A stretch of 5,201 nucleotides of DNA, from the NCBI RefSeq assembly GCF_937889215.1, contig NZ_CALBEX010000385.1, positions 1-5,201 on the forward strand, given 5' to 3'. Both the position numbers and the translations under genes were made by a program. Origin of the DNA: an uncultured Limnohabitans sp. (GTDB taxonomy: Bacteria; Pseudomonadota; Gammaproteobacteria; Burkholderiales; Burkholderiaceae_C). Under the pieces are notes generated by a model. The model had not been told where the DNA came from. It was given only the letters and a program-made list of their open reading frames with translations, and made no database searches. Below, in pieces: positions 1-5,201 of the stretch (position 1 is the first letter of the stretch; each line of letters begins with the position of its first letter).

Positions 1-786
1 GAAGTTTTCATCATGTTTTGCTGGATGACGGCGGCGTTTTATTTGTATTACGAAGCGCATTACAAGACCCGTGCCTTGGGTGCTTTTGTCATGCTGGTCG
101 TCAGCGCCGCAGTGGGCTTTTTGCTGTGGTACACCCTGGTGCGTGAGGCGCACGCAATCCAACCTTTGGTGCCCGCCCTCAAAAGCTGGTGGATGAAGAT
201 CCACGTTCCGGCCAACTTCATTGGTTACGGCACCTTTGCGCTGGCCGCCATGGTGGCTTTTGCCTACCTGATCAAGCAGCAAGCCACCCAGACCCGTTGG
301 TACAAGCTGGCGCCTTTGTGGGTGTTGGGCATAGTGCTGTGCTTTGAGCCCGTGGTCTTTCGCCAATCCGCCAACGACCAGACCAGCAGCTATTGGATGG
401 TTTACTTCGGGATTTCTGCGTTCATCGTGGCCGGCATTCTGGCCGGGCGTCGCCGCATTGCCGAGCGTTTGCCTTCATTCGAAATTCTCGATGATGTGAT
501 GTACAAAGCCATCGCCGTGGGCTTTGCATTCTTTACCATCGCCACCGTGCTGGGCGCTTTGTGGGCGGCAGAGGCTTGGGGCGGTTACTGGAGCTGGGAC
601 CCGAAAGAGACTTGGGCTTTGATCGTGTGGCTGAACTACGCCGCTTGGTTGCACATGCGCCTGATGAAGGGCTTGAGAGGCACCGTCGCCGCTTGGTGGG
701 CGCTCGTGGGTCTTGGTATCACGACATTTGCCTTCCTCGGGGTCAACATGTTCCTGAGCGGCTTGCACAGTTACGGCACCCTCTGA
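1..786 (+). CDS. ccsB: Cytochrome c biogenesis protein CcsB/ResC family, 3' part (5' end outside window)
   Basis: Integral membrane protein of the System II cytochrome c maturation machinery, which with its ResB partner brings haem across the inner membrane and attaches it to apocytochrome c. The reading frame is open from base 1, so the start lies upstream; 261 residues are visible, against a usual length near 390-400. The hallmark tryptophan-rich haem-handling (WWD) motif WGGYWSWDPKE is at visible residues 193-203. Candidate haem-ligand histidines are H68 (in KIHVPANF, just before a hydrophobic helix) and H256 (in LHSYGTL at the end). Several hydrophobic segments flank these, as expected for the CcsA/CcsB fold. 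The family call rests on the WWD motif and is strong; the name ccsB rather than resC or ccsA is convention. A resB homologue is expected just upstream, outside the window. It converges on the receiver gene with a 26-base gap. Confidence 0.95.
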   Translation, partial: EVFIMFCWMTAAFYLYYEAHYKTRALGAFVMLVVSAAVGFLLWYTLVREAHAIQPLVPALKSWWMKIHVPANFIGYGTFALAAMVAFAYLIKQQATQTRWYKLAPLWVLGIVLCFEPVVFRQSANDQTSSYWMVYFGISAFIVAGILAGRRRIAERLPSFEILDDVMYKAIAVGFAFFTIATVLGALWAAEAWGGYWSWDPKETWALIVWLNYAAWLHMRLMKGLRGTVAAWWALVGLGITTFAFLGVNMFLSGLHSYGTL

Positions 787-812
787 CAGCCGCGCTGCCT
801 GCACTGCCGGGC

Positions 813-1214
813 TCAGCGCTGCGTGACTGAGTCTGGCTTGCCCTCGAATTGAGCGAGACCGCTGGCAATCGCCTTGAGCAGTGCTTCGGTTCTGAAGGGT
901 TTCCAGAGAAATGTGACCGCATTCGACTGTTCTGCGGCCCGCATTTCATGGGGCAGGCTTTCTCCGCTCATGAAAATCACGGGAATGGTGTCCCCGGATT
1001 GGACCAAGTGGGCCTGCAACTCGATGCCGGTCATTTTGGGCATGCGCACATCCAAAAGCATCACGCGTTTGCCGCTGGTGCGTTCCGCTGCCAAGTAGGC
1101 ATGAGCTCCGTCGTGGGCCCGTACCTTGTAGCCATGTGACTCGAGCACCATCACCAACATTCTGCGAATGTCAGCATCGTCATCGACCACCTCCACCAGA
1201 TCTTGGGTTTTCAT
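813..1214 (-). CDS. Single-domain response regulator (CheY/FixJ-type receiver)
   Basis: Stand-alone phosphoacceptor receiver of 133 residues with no output domain. The family features are all visible: acidic pair D11-D12 in VVDDDADIRR, phosphorylatable D55 in LLDVRMPKMTG, switch serine S83 in FMSGES and conserved K105 in LWKPF. About 28 residues remain after the KPF motif, enough for the last receiver helix only. It should therefore act through protein contacts (as CheY or a phosphorelay intermediate does) rather than by binding DNA itself. I chose the ATG at 1214. A TTG at 1226 would add four residues (MLNT), and neither start has a clear Shine-Dalgarno. No histidine kinase is in the window, so its partner is unknown. 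It is divergent from msrP and convergent with ccsB. Family assignment is secure; the biological role is not recognisable from sequence. Confidence 0.92.
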   Translation of the reverse strand: MKTQDLVEVVDDDADIRRMLVMVLESHGYKVRAHDGAHAYLAAERTSGKRVMLLDVRMPKMTGIELQAHLVQSGDTIPVIFMSGESLPHEMRAAEQSNAVTFLWKPFRTEALLKAIASGLAQFEGKPDSVTQR

Positions 1215-1232
1215 GGTGTTTAACAATATGGT

Positions 1233-1252
1233 GATAAAAAATTAATTTTATC
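1233..1252. repeat. AT-rich inverted repeat upstream of the receiver gene
   Basis: Perfect 7-base arms GATAAAA (1233-1239) and TTTTATC (1246-1252) flank a 6-base centre AATTAA. It lies 19-38 bases upstream of the receiver ATG, where an operator for its promoter could sit. It could also be simply the AT-rich promoter core. The arms are seen directly; any role is inference. Confidence 0.5.
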
Positions 1253-1256
1253 CACA
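1248..1256 (+). promoter_or_regulatory. DnaA-box consensus sequence
   Basis: The 9-mer TTATCCACA, identical to the high-affinity DnaA box, overlaps the right arm of the AT-rich inverted repeat. It is the only perfect copy I see in the window, and no cluster of boxes or dnaA/dnaN gene is present, so this is not an origin. If functional it would more likely be a DnaA transcriptional or titration site between the receiver gene and msrP. A chance match is possible. Confidence 0.35.
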
Positions 1257-1272
1257 AACGTGGCCCGATCCA

Positions 1273-1292
1273 GCAGGCGTCGACGCGCCTGC
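1273..1292. repeat. GC-rich perfect hairpin in the msrP upstream region
   Basis: Arms GCAGGCG (1273-1279) and CGCCTGC (1286-1292) pair perfectly over 7 bases around the loop TCGACG. No T-tract follows on either strand, so it is not a standard intrinsic terminator. It could be an operator half-site pair or an RNA structure in a leader; the sequence alone does not decide. Confidence 0.4.
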
Positions 1293-1302
1293 GGTGCCGG
1301 GA

Positions 1303-1318
1303 TGTGATATGGATCAAA
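1303..1318. promoter_or_regulatory. Candidate CRP/FNR-family binding site upstream of msrP
   Basis: The dyad TGTGA-N6-TCAAA at 1303-1318 matches 9 of 10 positions of the CRP consensus TGTGA-N6-TCACA. Read as GTGAT-N4-ATCAA at 1304-1317, it matches 9 of 10 positions of the FNR/ANR box TTGAT-N4-ATCAA. Its centre is about 133 bases upstream of the msrP start. No matching -10 is evident at the usual spacing downstream, which lowers confidence. An oxygen- or redox-responsive regulator would fit the neighbouring genes, but that is inference. Confidence 0.4.
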
Positions 1319-1431
1319 GTTTGTGAATGAAGGTGTTGATGGGTCAGCCGTTGCTTTGTGTTTCAAAGCCGATCGCCCCAGCGCTGCAAAAGTGGTCTAC
1401 AACGATCACAATCTCAAAATCCTTCTCAACC

Positions 1432-1435
1432 GAGG
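1432..1435 (+). promoter_or_regulatory. Ribosome binding site deciding the msrP start
   Basis: GAGG with an 8-base spacer precedes the ATG at 1444. It supports that start over the in-frame ATG at 1327, which would put about 39 extra residues in front of the Tat signal. Confidence 0.6.
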
Positions 1436-1443
1436 CCCCAGTC

Positions 1444-2439
1444 ATGATCATTTCATCGAAACCCACTGGATATGCGCATCCAGTACCCAGCGAAATCACG
1501 CCTGCCGGGGTCTACCAGGCCCGCAGAGACATCATTCGTCAAATCACCACGGGATCGGCAGGTGTGGCCTTGGCCGCATGGGGTGTGCGCGATGCCCGCG
1601 CCCAAATGGCCAAGCCCGGCCAAGGGGCGGCTTTGGCCTCGGTGCCCATCAAGCTGGCTGGGGCCATGACGCTGGAAAAACCCACGGCCTACAAAGACGC
1701 CACGACGTACAACAACTTCTATGAATTTGGAACCGACAAAGCCGATCCGGCCAAGCGTGCACACACCTTGAAAACCGATCCTTGGAGCGTGGAGATCGAA
1801 GGCTTGGTCAAGAAACCTGGACGCGTGAACCTGGAAGACCTGATGAAGTGGGGGGCCATGGAGGAGCGCATTTACCGTCTGCGTTGTGTGGAAGGTTGGT
1901 CCATGGTGATTCCTTGGGTGGGCTATTCACTGGCCGACTTGATCCGCCGGGTCGAGCCTTTGCCCGGGGCGAAGTTTGTCGAGTTTGTGACGCAGGCGGA
2001 CGCCCAAACCATGCCAGGTTTGCGCTCGGGTGCGTTGGATTGGCCTTACGTCGAGGGCTTGCGCATGGACGAAGCCATGCATCCCCTGAGTTTGTTGGCT
2101 TTCGGCATGTATGGCGAAGTCATGCCCAAGCAAAACGGTGCTCCGCTGCGTTTGGTGGTGCCATGGAAATATGGCTTCAAGAGCGGCAAGAGCCTGGTCA
2201 AAATCCGTTTCACCGACAAGCAGCCGCTGAGTTCCTGGGAAAAAGCGGCACGCCAGGAGTATGGTTTTTATTCCAACGTCAATCCGTTGGTTGACCACCC
2301 GCGCTGGAGCCAGGCCACTGAGCGGCGCATCGGTGAAGACGGATTGTTCGCCAAAAAGCGCAAAACCCTGATGTTCAATGGCTACGAGCCGCAGGTGGGT
2401 CAGCTGTATGCCGGCATGGATCTGAAAAAGTTTTTCTGA
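1444..2439 (+). CDS. msrP: Protein-methionine-sulfoxide reductase catalytic subunit MsrP (YedY)
   Basis: Periplasmic molybdopterin enzyme that reduces methionine sulfoxide in oxidised envelope proteins, using electrons from MsrQ. The product has 331 residues, close to the roughly 334 of the E. coli precursor. A Tat signal has its twin arginines at R27-R28 (ARRDIIRQ), then a hydrophobic stretch and a likely cleavage after A53 (ARA|Q). Conserved family blocks follow: YNNFYEFG at residues 89-96; the molybdenum ligand C148 in [43 protein letters not shown]; and [10 protein letters not shown] from H285. The start is set by GAGG 8 bases upstream and by the fit of the N-terminal [16 protein letters not shown] segment to betaproteobacterial homologues as I recall them. 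msrQ follows after a 59-base gap, the usual pairing. Arg and Asp just before the cleavage site (GVRDARA) are somewhat polar but do not argue against export. All catalytic features are present. Confidence 0.97.
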   Translation: MIISSKPTGYAHPVPSEITPAGVYQARRDIIRQITTGSAGVALAAWGVRDARAQMAKPGQGAALASVPIKLAGAMTLEKPTAYKDATTYNNFYEFGTDKADPAKRAHTLKTDPWSVEIEGLVKKPGRVNLEDLMKWGAMEERIYRLRCVEGWSMVIPWVGYSLADLIRRVEPLPGAKFVEFVTQADAQTMPGLRSGALDWPYVEGLRMDEAMHPLSLLAFGMYGEVMPKQNGAPLRLVVPWKYGFKSGKSLVKIRFTDKQPLSSWEKAARQEYGFYSNVNPLVDHPRWSQATERRIGEDGLFAKKRKTLMFNGYEPQVGQLYAGMDLKKFF

Positions 2440-2498
2440 TGCGACGCGGCGGTGTGTCCATTTGCCGTGTTGGCACGCTTTGCTTCACGCCTTGACGC

Positions 2499-3110
2499 AT
2501 GAGGGCTGCACTGCGCCACCCCGCCGCTTGGTGGGTCATTTTGTTCTTGGGTTTGCTGCCTTTGGCAAGCTTGCTCCATCAAACACTGCAAGACCAATTG
2601 GGCCCCAACCCTGCTGAAGCCCTGATCCGGGCGACGGGTGACTGGACTTTGCGCAGCTTGTGTGTGGTGCTGGCCGTGACGCCCTTGCGTGGCCTGCTGG
2701 GCTGGCCCGAGCTGCTGCGTTTCAGGCGCATGTTGGGTTTGTGGGTCTTCTGCTATGCCAGTCTGCACCTGCTGTGTTACGCCTGGTTTGACATGGGTTT
2801 TGACTGGACAGATACTTTGCAGGACATCATCAAACGGCCCTTTATCCTGGTGGGCTTCGGTGCTTTTTTGATCTTGCTAGCACTTGCGGCCACGTCGTTC
2901 AACCGCGCCATCCGCTGGCTGGGTGGCCAGCGTTGGCGTTGGCTGCACCGGGGTGTGTATGCGGTAGCGGCATTGGCCATTTTGCATTTTTGGTGGATGC
3001 GTGCGGGCAAACAAGACTTTGCCGAGGTGCTGGTTTATGCAGGCATTCTGGCCAGTCTGCTGGCCTGGCGCGTGTTGCAGTGGTGGCGACGACGCGACCG
3101 GACTCTTTGA
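2499..3110 (+). CDS. msrQ: MsrPQ system haem-binding membrane subunit MsrQ (YedZ)
   Basis: Inner-membrane b-type cytochrome of the ferric-reductase-like transmembrane superfamily that passes electrons to periplasmic MsrP. The product has 203 residues, near the usual ~200-211. About six hydrophobic segments are visible. Family blocks are GPNPAE (35-40), TGDWTLR (46-52), TPLRGLLG (61-68) and RFRRMLGLW (74-82). Likely haem-ligand histidines are H90 (YASLHLL), H150 (WRWLHRGVY) and H163 (AILHFWW). It ends in a very basic tail (WWRRRDR), consistent with a cytoplasmic C terminus. An in-frame TGA at 2493-2495 lies just before the ATG at 2499, so no earlier start is possible; no obvious Shine-Dalgarno precedes it. 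It lies 59 bases after msrP, presumably in one transcript, and converges on lysA. Confidence 0.95.
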   Translation: MRAALRHPAAWWVILFLGLLPLASLLHQTLQDQLGPNPAEALIRATGDWTLRSLCVVLAVTPLRGLLGWPELLRFRRMLGLWVFCYASLHLLCYAWFDMGFDWTDTLQDIIKRPFILVGFGAFLILLALAATSFNRAIRWLGGQRWRWLHRGVYAVAALAILHFWWMRAGKQDFAEVLVYAGILASLLAWRVLQWWRRRDRTL

Positions 3111-3127
3111 GAGGTGAACGCGGGGGG

Positions 3128-3167
3128 GCAGGCTGAAGAGGCCAAAGCCCTGCAAGCCGGGGCCTGC
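3128..3167. terminator. Weak stem in the msrQ/lysA convergent gap
   Basis: GCAGGC (3128-3133) pairs with GCCTGC (3162-3167) across a 28-base loop, in the 63-base gap between the two converging stop codons. Neither strand has a T-tract after it, so intrinsic termination is doubtful; it may only be a compositional coincidence. A run of seven G (3122-3128) sits at its left edge. Confidence 0.2.
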
Positions 3168-3173
3168 GCCGCC

Positions 3174-4472
3174 TCAGACCAGCTGCTCTAGCGCAAAGGT
3201 GTCGAAGACCGATTCGCGTTGACGAATCAGGTGGGCTTGCGTGCCATCGACCAAGATTTCAGCGGCGCGGCCCCGCGTGTTGTAGTTGCTGGCCATGCTC
3301 ATGCAGTAAGCCCCGGCCGACAGCACGGCCAGTGTGTCGCCAGCTTGTACGCGCAACTGGCGGTCTCGCCCAATCCAGTCGCCGCTCTCGCAGACGGGGC
3401 CCACAATGTCGTACAGCGTGCTTCCTTGCGTGTCTCGCGCAGCGCGTGGCGAGACCGGTACGATCTGGTGAAACGCCTGGTACATCGCCGGGCGCGGCAG
3501 GTCGTTCATGGCAGCATCTACGATGCAAAAATTCTTTTGTTCGCCCGGTTTGAGGTAAAGAACCTCGGTCAGGCACACGCCCGCATTGCCCACCAAAGAG
3601 CGGCCTGGCTCGATCATGAGCTGGCGCTGGCCGTAGCCGCGTGCATCGAGCTTGGCCAGCAACTGGGCCCACAGCGCATCGGCTTCGGGCGGGGTGTCCC
3701 CGTTGTAGTTGATGCCCAGACCGCCACCAAAGTCGATGTGCTGGATCGGGATGCCCGCCGCTTCGATGTCGGAGACCAGGTCCATCACCCGGTCCATGGC
3801 GTCCAAATAAGGCGTGGCTTCGGTGATTTGTGAGCCAATGTGACAGTCGATGCCGATCACTTTCAGTCCCGGCAATTGGGTCGCATGCCGGTAGGCGCGC
3901 ATGGCGTCTTCATGGGCAATGCCGAATTTGTTGCCCTTCAGACCGGTGGAGATGTAGGGGTGGGTTTTGGCGTCCACATTGGGGTTCACGCGCAGGCTGA
4001 CGGGCGCTTGTTGGCCCAGGCCAAGTGCCACTTCATTGAGCACATCGAGCTCGGCTTCGCTTTCGACGTTGAAGCAGCCAATGCCCACTTGCAGGGCTTG
4101 TTTCATCTCAGCGCGTGTTTTGCCGACACCTGAAAAAATCACTTTGGCTGGGTCTGCACCGGCGGCCAAGACGCGTGCCAGCTCGCCACCTGAGACGGTG
4201 TCAAATCCACAACCGGCTTCAGCGAAGACTTGCAGCACGGCCAAGGTGGAGTTGGCCTTCATGGCGTAACAAATTTGGGCGTTGCGCCCGGCAAAGCCGC
4301 GCTGGTAGGCGGCCAGCGCCGAGAGCATGGCCGCCTTGGAATAAACAAACAGGGGCGTGCCGTGCTCGCGGGCCAGATCAGACAGGCGCACGCCTTCGAC
4401 CATGAGCTGATCGTTCGCATAAGCGATGTGGGGCTGACCAGGCAGGCTGGCAGGGGTGGTGTTTGCATTCAT
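3174..4472 (-). CDS. lysA: Diaminopimelate decarboxylase LysA
   Basis: PLP enzyme converting meso-diaminopimelate to L-lysine and CO2, the last step of lysine synthesis; cytoplasmic. The product has 432 residues, typical for the family. It has the alanine-racemase-like barrel followed by the C-terminal sheet domain. Visible sites are PLP lysine K72 in CYAMKANS; H211 in CHIGSQI; glycine-rich phosphate-binding loop GGGLGI from G249; EPGRSLVGNAG from E288; catalytic C361 in CESGDW; and Y389 in AGAYCMSMASNYN. The ATG at 4472 is chosen because MNANTTPAS leads directly into the conserved domain and overlaps the lptM stop as ATGA. A longer frame up to 4700 merely reads through lptM in another frame. 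No Shine-Dalgarno is visible, so translation is probably coupled to lptM. Confidence 0.97.
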   Translation of the reverse strand: MNANTTPASLPGQPHIAYANDQLMVEGVRLSDLAREHGTPLFVYSKAAMLSALAAYQRGFAGRNAQICYAMKANSTLAVLQVFAEAGCGFDTVSGGELARVLAAGADPAKVIFSGVGKTRAEMKQALQVGIGCFNVESEAELDVLNEVALGLGQQAPVSLRVNPNVDAKTHPYISTGLKGNKFGIAHEDAMRAYRHATQLPGLKVIGIDCHIGSQITEATPYLDAMDRVMDLVSDIEAAGIPIQHIDFGGGLGINYNGDTPPEADALWAQLLAKLDARGYGQRQLMIEPGRSLVGNAGVCLTEVLYLKPGEQKNFCIVDAAMNDLPRPAMYQAFHQIVPVSPRAARDTQGSTLYDIVGPVCESGDWIGRDRQLRVQAGDTLAVLSAGAYCMSMASNYNTRGRAAEILVDGTQAHLIRQRESVFDTFALEQLV

Positions 4473-4696
4473 TGGGCGGGGGCAGCAGGGGCTGCAGGTG
4501 CGGTCGAGGGAGGGGCGGCTTGGCTGGTCGAAGTCTGGTTGTGCCAAGGGTTCAGGGCCTGGGGCAATGTGGCTCGGCCTTTGGCCATTGGAGTGTCCGG
4601 CAAAAACAGGGGACCCGTTTGGCCACAAGCGGTCAACATCGCCGCACCGCCAACAAGGACATGCGCCGTGACTAGAATCTTGATTAACTTCAACAT
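4469..4696 (-). CDS. lptM: LPS translocon maturation lipoprotein LptM (YifL-like)
   Basis: Small outer-membrane lipoprotein of 75 residues; in E. coli the homologue binds LptD/LptE and promotes correct disulfide formation in LptD. A basic start (MLKLIK) and hydrophobic stretch end in lipobox L21-T22-A23-C24. The mature protein begins [10 protein letters not shown], the signature of this family. The rest is low-complexity Ala/Pro/Ser ([14 protein letters not shown]), expected to be disordered. The ATG at 4696 is chosen because it puts the signal peptide at the N terminus; the frame stays open upstream to 4966 but there it is antisense to cyaY. No Shine-Dalgarno precedes the ATG, and a -10-like TACAAT ends only 6 bases upstream. 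It overlaps lysA by 4 bases. In E. coli, yifL is likewise divergent from cyaY but followed by dapF, another gene of the diaminopimelate branch. Confidence 0.9.
   Translation of the reverse strand: MLKLIKILVTAHVLVGGAAMLTACGQTGPLFLPDTPMAKGRATLPQALNPWHNQTSTSQAAPPSTAPAAPAAPAQ
4673..4678 (+). promoter_or_regulatory. Candidate -10 element for cyaY
   Basis: TAGAAT matches 5 of 6 positions of the sigma-70 -10 consensus and would give a leader of about 24 bases before the cyaY ATG. It lies inside the 5' part of lptM. No recognisable -35 sits 16-18 bases upstream. Confidence 0.25.
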
Positions 4697-4702
4697 GCAA
4701 CG

Positions 4703-4708
4703 ATTGTA
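4703..4708 (-). promoter_or_regulatory. Candidate -10 element for lptM-lysA
   Basis: Read on the - strand the bases are TACAAT, a 5 of 6 match to the -10 consensus. The expected transcription start falls at about 4697-4695, on or next to the lptM ATG (4696), which would make the mRNA leaderless or nearly so. No good -35 is visible at 16-18 bases. Confidence 0.3.
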
Positions 4709-5038
4709 ATGACCGACCTTGAATTTCTGGACCAAGCTGAACGCCTGCTGGCGGGCGTAGAGATGAGCAGCGATCGTTTGAACGACGAGACCGATGCCGA
4801 CGTCGATAACCAGCGGGTGGGCGGCATGGTCACGCTGACTTTTCCCAACCGCAGCCAGATCATCATCAACCTGCAAAAGCCCCTGCACGAAGTGTGGCTG
4901 GCCGCTCGCTGCGGCGGATTTCATTACAAATTTGACGGCGCGCATTGGCAAGACACCAAAGGCCAAGGTGAGTTTTGGGAAAGCCTGTCGCGCTATGCCT
5001 CAGAGCAGTGCGGGCAGGTTTTGTTGTTCAAGCCTTGA
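4709..5038 (+). CDS. cyaY: Iron-sulfur cluster assembly protein CyaY (bacterial frataxin)
   Basis: Cytoplasmic frataxin homologue that binds iron and modulates cysteine desulfurase IscS during Fe-S cluster assembly. The product has 109 residues, the normal size. It shows the frataxin alpha-beta order: acidic helix 1 ([14 protein letters not shown]), strand region [22 protein letters not shown], the hallmark [11 protein letters not shown] at residues 63-73, and final helix [13 protein letters not shown]. Compared with E. coli CyaY from memory, acidic residues at 18, 22, 29 and 31 are kept, while positions 19 and 23 of the acidic ridge are Met and Arg. The iron site may therefore be less acidic; this is unverified. 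The start ATG matches the family N terminus (MTDLEF like MNDSEF). It is divergent from lptM with 12 bases between the start codons and converges on the PBP1A-like gene. Confidence 0.96.
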   Translation: MTDLEFLDQAERLLAGVEMSSDRLNDETDADVDNQRVGGMVTLTFPNRSQIIINLQKPLHEVWLAARCGGFHYKFDGAHWQDTKGQGEFWESLSRYASEQCGQVLLFKP

Positions 5039-5057
5039 TCTGCCCTGAAAAATCGAG

Positions 5058-5072
5058 GGCCTGAGCGAGGCC
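5058..5072 (-). terminator. Possible intrinsic terminator for the leftward gene at the right edge
   Basis: On the - strand GGCCT-CGCTC-AGGCC forms a GC-rich 5-base stem with a 5-base loop, followed after CTCGA by TTTTT (5052-5048). A second, imperfect stem lies just before it (5071-5095, core GCCGGT/ACCGGC around GCG), which could serve cyaY in the other direction although its T-run is only three bases. Both are in the gap between converging genes. Confidence 0.35.
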
Positions 5073-5105
5073 AGCGCCGGTGCGACCGGCATTGGGCTTT
5101 GGTCA

Positions 5106-5201
5106 TCAATTCCTGAACAGGTCAAGAATCCGGTTGCGCTCCTCAGCCGGTGGCAGGACGATCACACTGGGCTTGTCTTGAGACTCTATGCCCAGTGATT
5201 G
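5106..5201 (-). CDS. mrcA: C-terminal tail, probably penicillin-binding protein 1A
   Basis: A - strand frame enters from the right edge and stops with TGA at 5106-5108; only 31 residues are visible. The end PPAEERNRILDLFRN resembles the C terminus of betaproteobacterial PBP1A (bifunctional transglycosylase/transpeptidase of peptidoglycan synthesis), as I recall it. A PBP1A gene convergent with cyaY is also the arrangement I would expect in Burkholderiales. No catalytic domain is in view, so the call depends on a short tail and context. It could be another gene. Confidence 0.55.
   Translation of the reverse strand, partial: QSLGIESQDKPSVIVLPPAEERNRILDLFRN

Larger units (their letters stand above)
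1215..1443. promoter_or_regulatory. Divergent intergenic region between the receiver gene and msrP
   Basis: This 229-base gap must carry the start signals for the receiver (leftward) and for msrP (rightward). The left third is AT-rich (about 1222-1259) in contrast to the GC-rich surroundings. It holds, in order, an inverted repeat (1233-1252), a perfect DnaA-box sequence (1248-1256), a GC-rich hairpin (1273-1292) and a CRP/FNR-like dyad (1303-1318). On the - strand TAAAAT at 1249-1244 is a reasonable -10 candidate for the receiver, but no good -35 accompanies it. No convincing sigma-70 promoter is visible for msrP. An open frame from 1327 into msrP crosses the second half but is judged non-coding. 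Confidence 0.6.

Noticed and set aside
792..819. GCGCTG/CAGCGC inverted repeat between ccsB and the receiver as a terminator
   Set aside because: The 6-base arms are separated by 16 bases, run into the receiver coding end, and have no T-tract on either side.
1240..1260. Replication origin suggested by the DnaA box and AT-rich patch
   Set aside because: There is a single box, no iterons or box cluster, and no dnaA, dnaN, rep or parA gene nearby.
1327..1443. N-terminal extension of msrP from the ATG at 1327 (39 more residues)
   Set aside because: It would bury the Tat signal about 66 residues in, the added residues look like no signal or domain, and the ATG at 1444 has GAGG at 8 bases.
3122..3128. 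Run of seven G as a phase-variation tract
   Set aside because: It lies between two convergent stop codons, where slippage would change neither a reading frame nor a promoter spacing that I can see.
3112..3186. Tiny + strand frame after msrQ starting at GTG behind GAGG
   Set aside because: Only about 24 codons, overlapping the lysA 3' end, with no recognisable feature; the GAGG match is probably chance.
3219..3833. Long + strand open frame opposite lysA (204 residues)
   Set aside because: lysA shows every catalytic motif on the other strand; the open + frame follows from GC-rich codon use and has no recognisable domain.
4473..4700. lysA extension up to 4700 (76 more residues)
   Set aside because: The extra part is the lptM coding region read in another frame, Cys/Pro-rich without family similarity; ATG 4472 leads straight into the conserved domain.
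4697..4966. lptM frame extended upstream to 4966
   Set aside because: This is antisense to cyaY and would put the lipoprotein signal peptide about 90 residues inside the protein.

Overview
The window reads as an ordinary stretch of betaproteobacterial chromosome, most likely Burkholderiales and possibly a Comamonadaceae relative. That assignment is inference, from moderately high GC, the protein sequences and the gene neighbourhood (ccsB, msrPQ, lysA, lptM, cyaY and a PBP1A-like tail). Apart from the lack of a sensor kinase near the response regulator, nothing suggests a phage, transposon, CRISPR or plasmid region.

Left part (1-1226): the C-terminal two thirds of a CcsB/ResC-type cytochrome c assembly protein on the + strand converge on a small stand-alone response regulator receiver on the - strand. 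Between that regulator and the next gene lies the richest non-coding stretch (about 1215-1443). It holds an AT-rich inverted repeat, a perfect 9-base DnaA-box sequence, a GC-rich hairpin and a CRP/FNR-like dyad.

Middle (1444-3110): msrP and msrQ on the + strand form the periplasmic methionine sulfoxide reductase system. MsrP is a Tat-exported molybdopterin enzyme; MsrQ is the haem-containing membrane protein that supplies its electrons.

Right part (3174-5201): on the - strand, lptM (small lipoprotein helping LPS translocon maturation) and lysA (diaminopimelate decarboxylase) overlap by 4 bases and look co-transcribed. cyaY (bacterial frataxin) is divergent from lptM, with only 12 bases between the two start codons, so each promoter must lie partly in the other gene or drive near-leaderless transcripts. 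The - strand C-terminal tail of what looks like penicillin-binding protein 1A enters from the right edge and converges on cyaY.

Functionally the genes are envelope and redox housekeeping: c-type cytochrome assembly, repair of oxidised periplasmic proteins, LPS export, lysine and peptidoglycan-precursor metabolism, and iron-sulfur cluster assembly. I did not find a convincing undescribed system. The points most worth a second look are the regulatory region at 1215-1443, the orphan receiver beside msrPQ, and the compact lptM/cyaY divergent start region.
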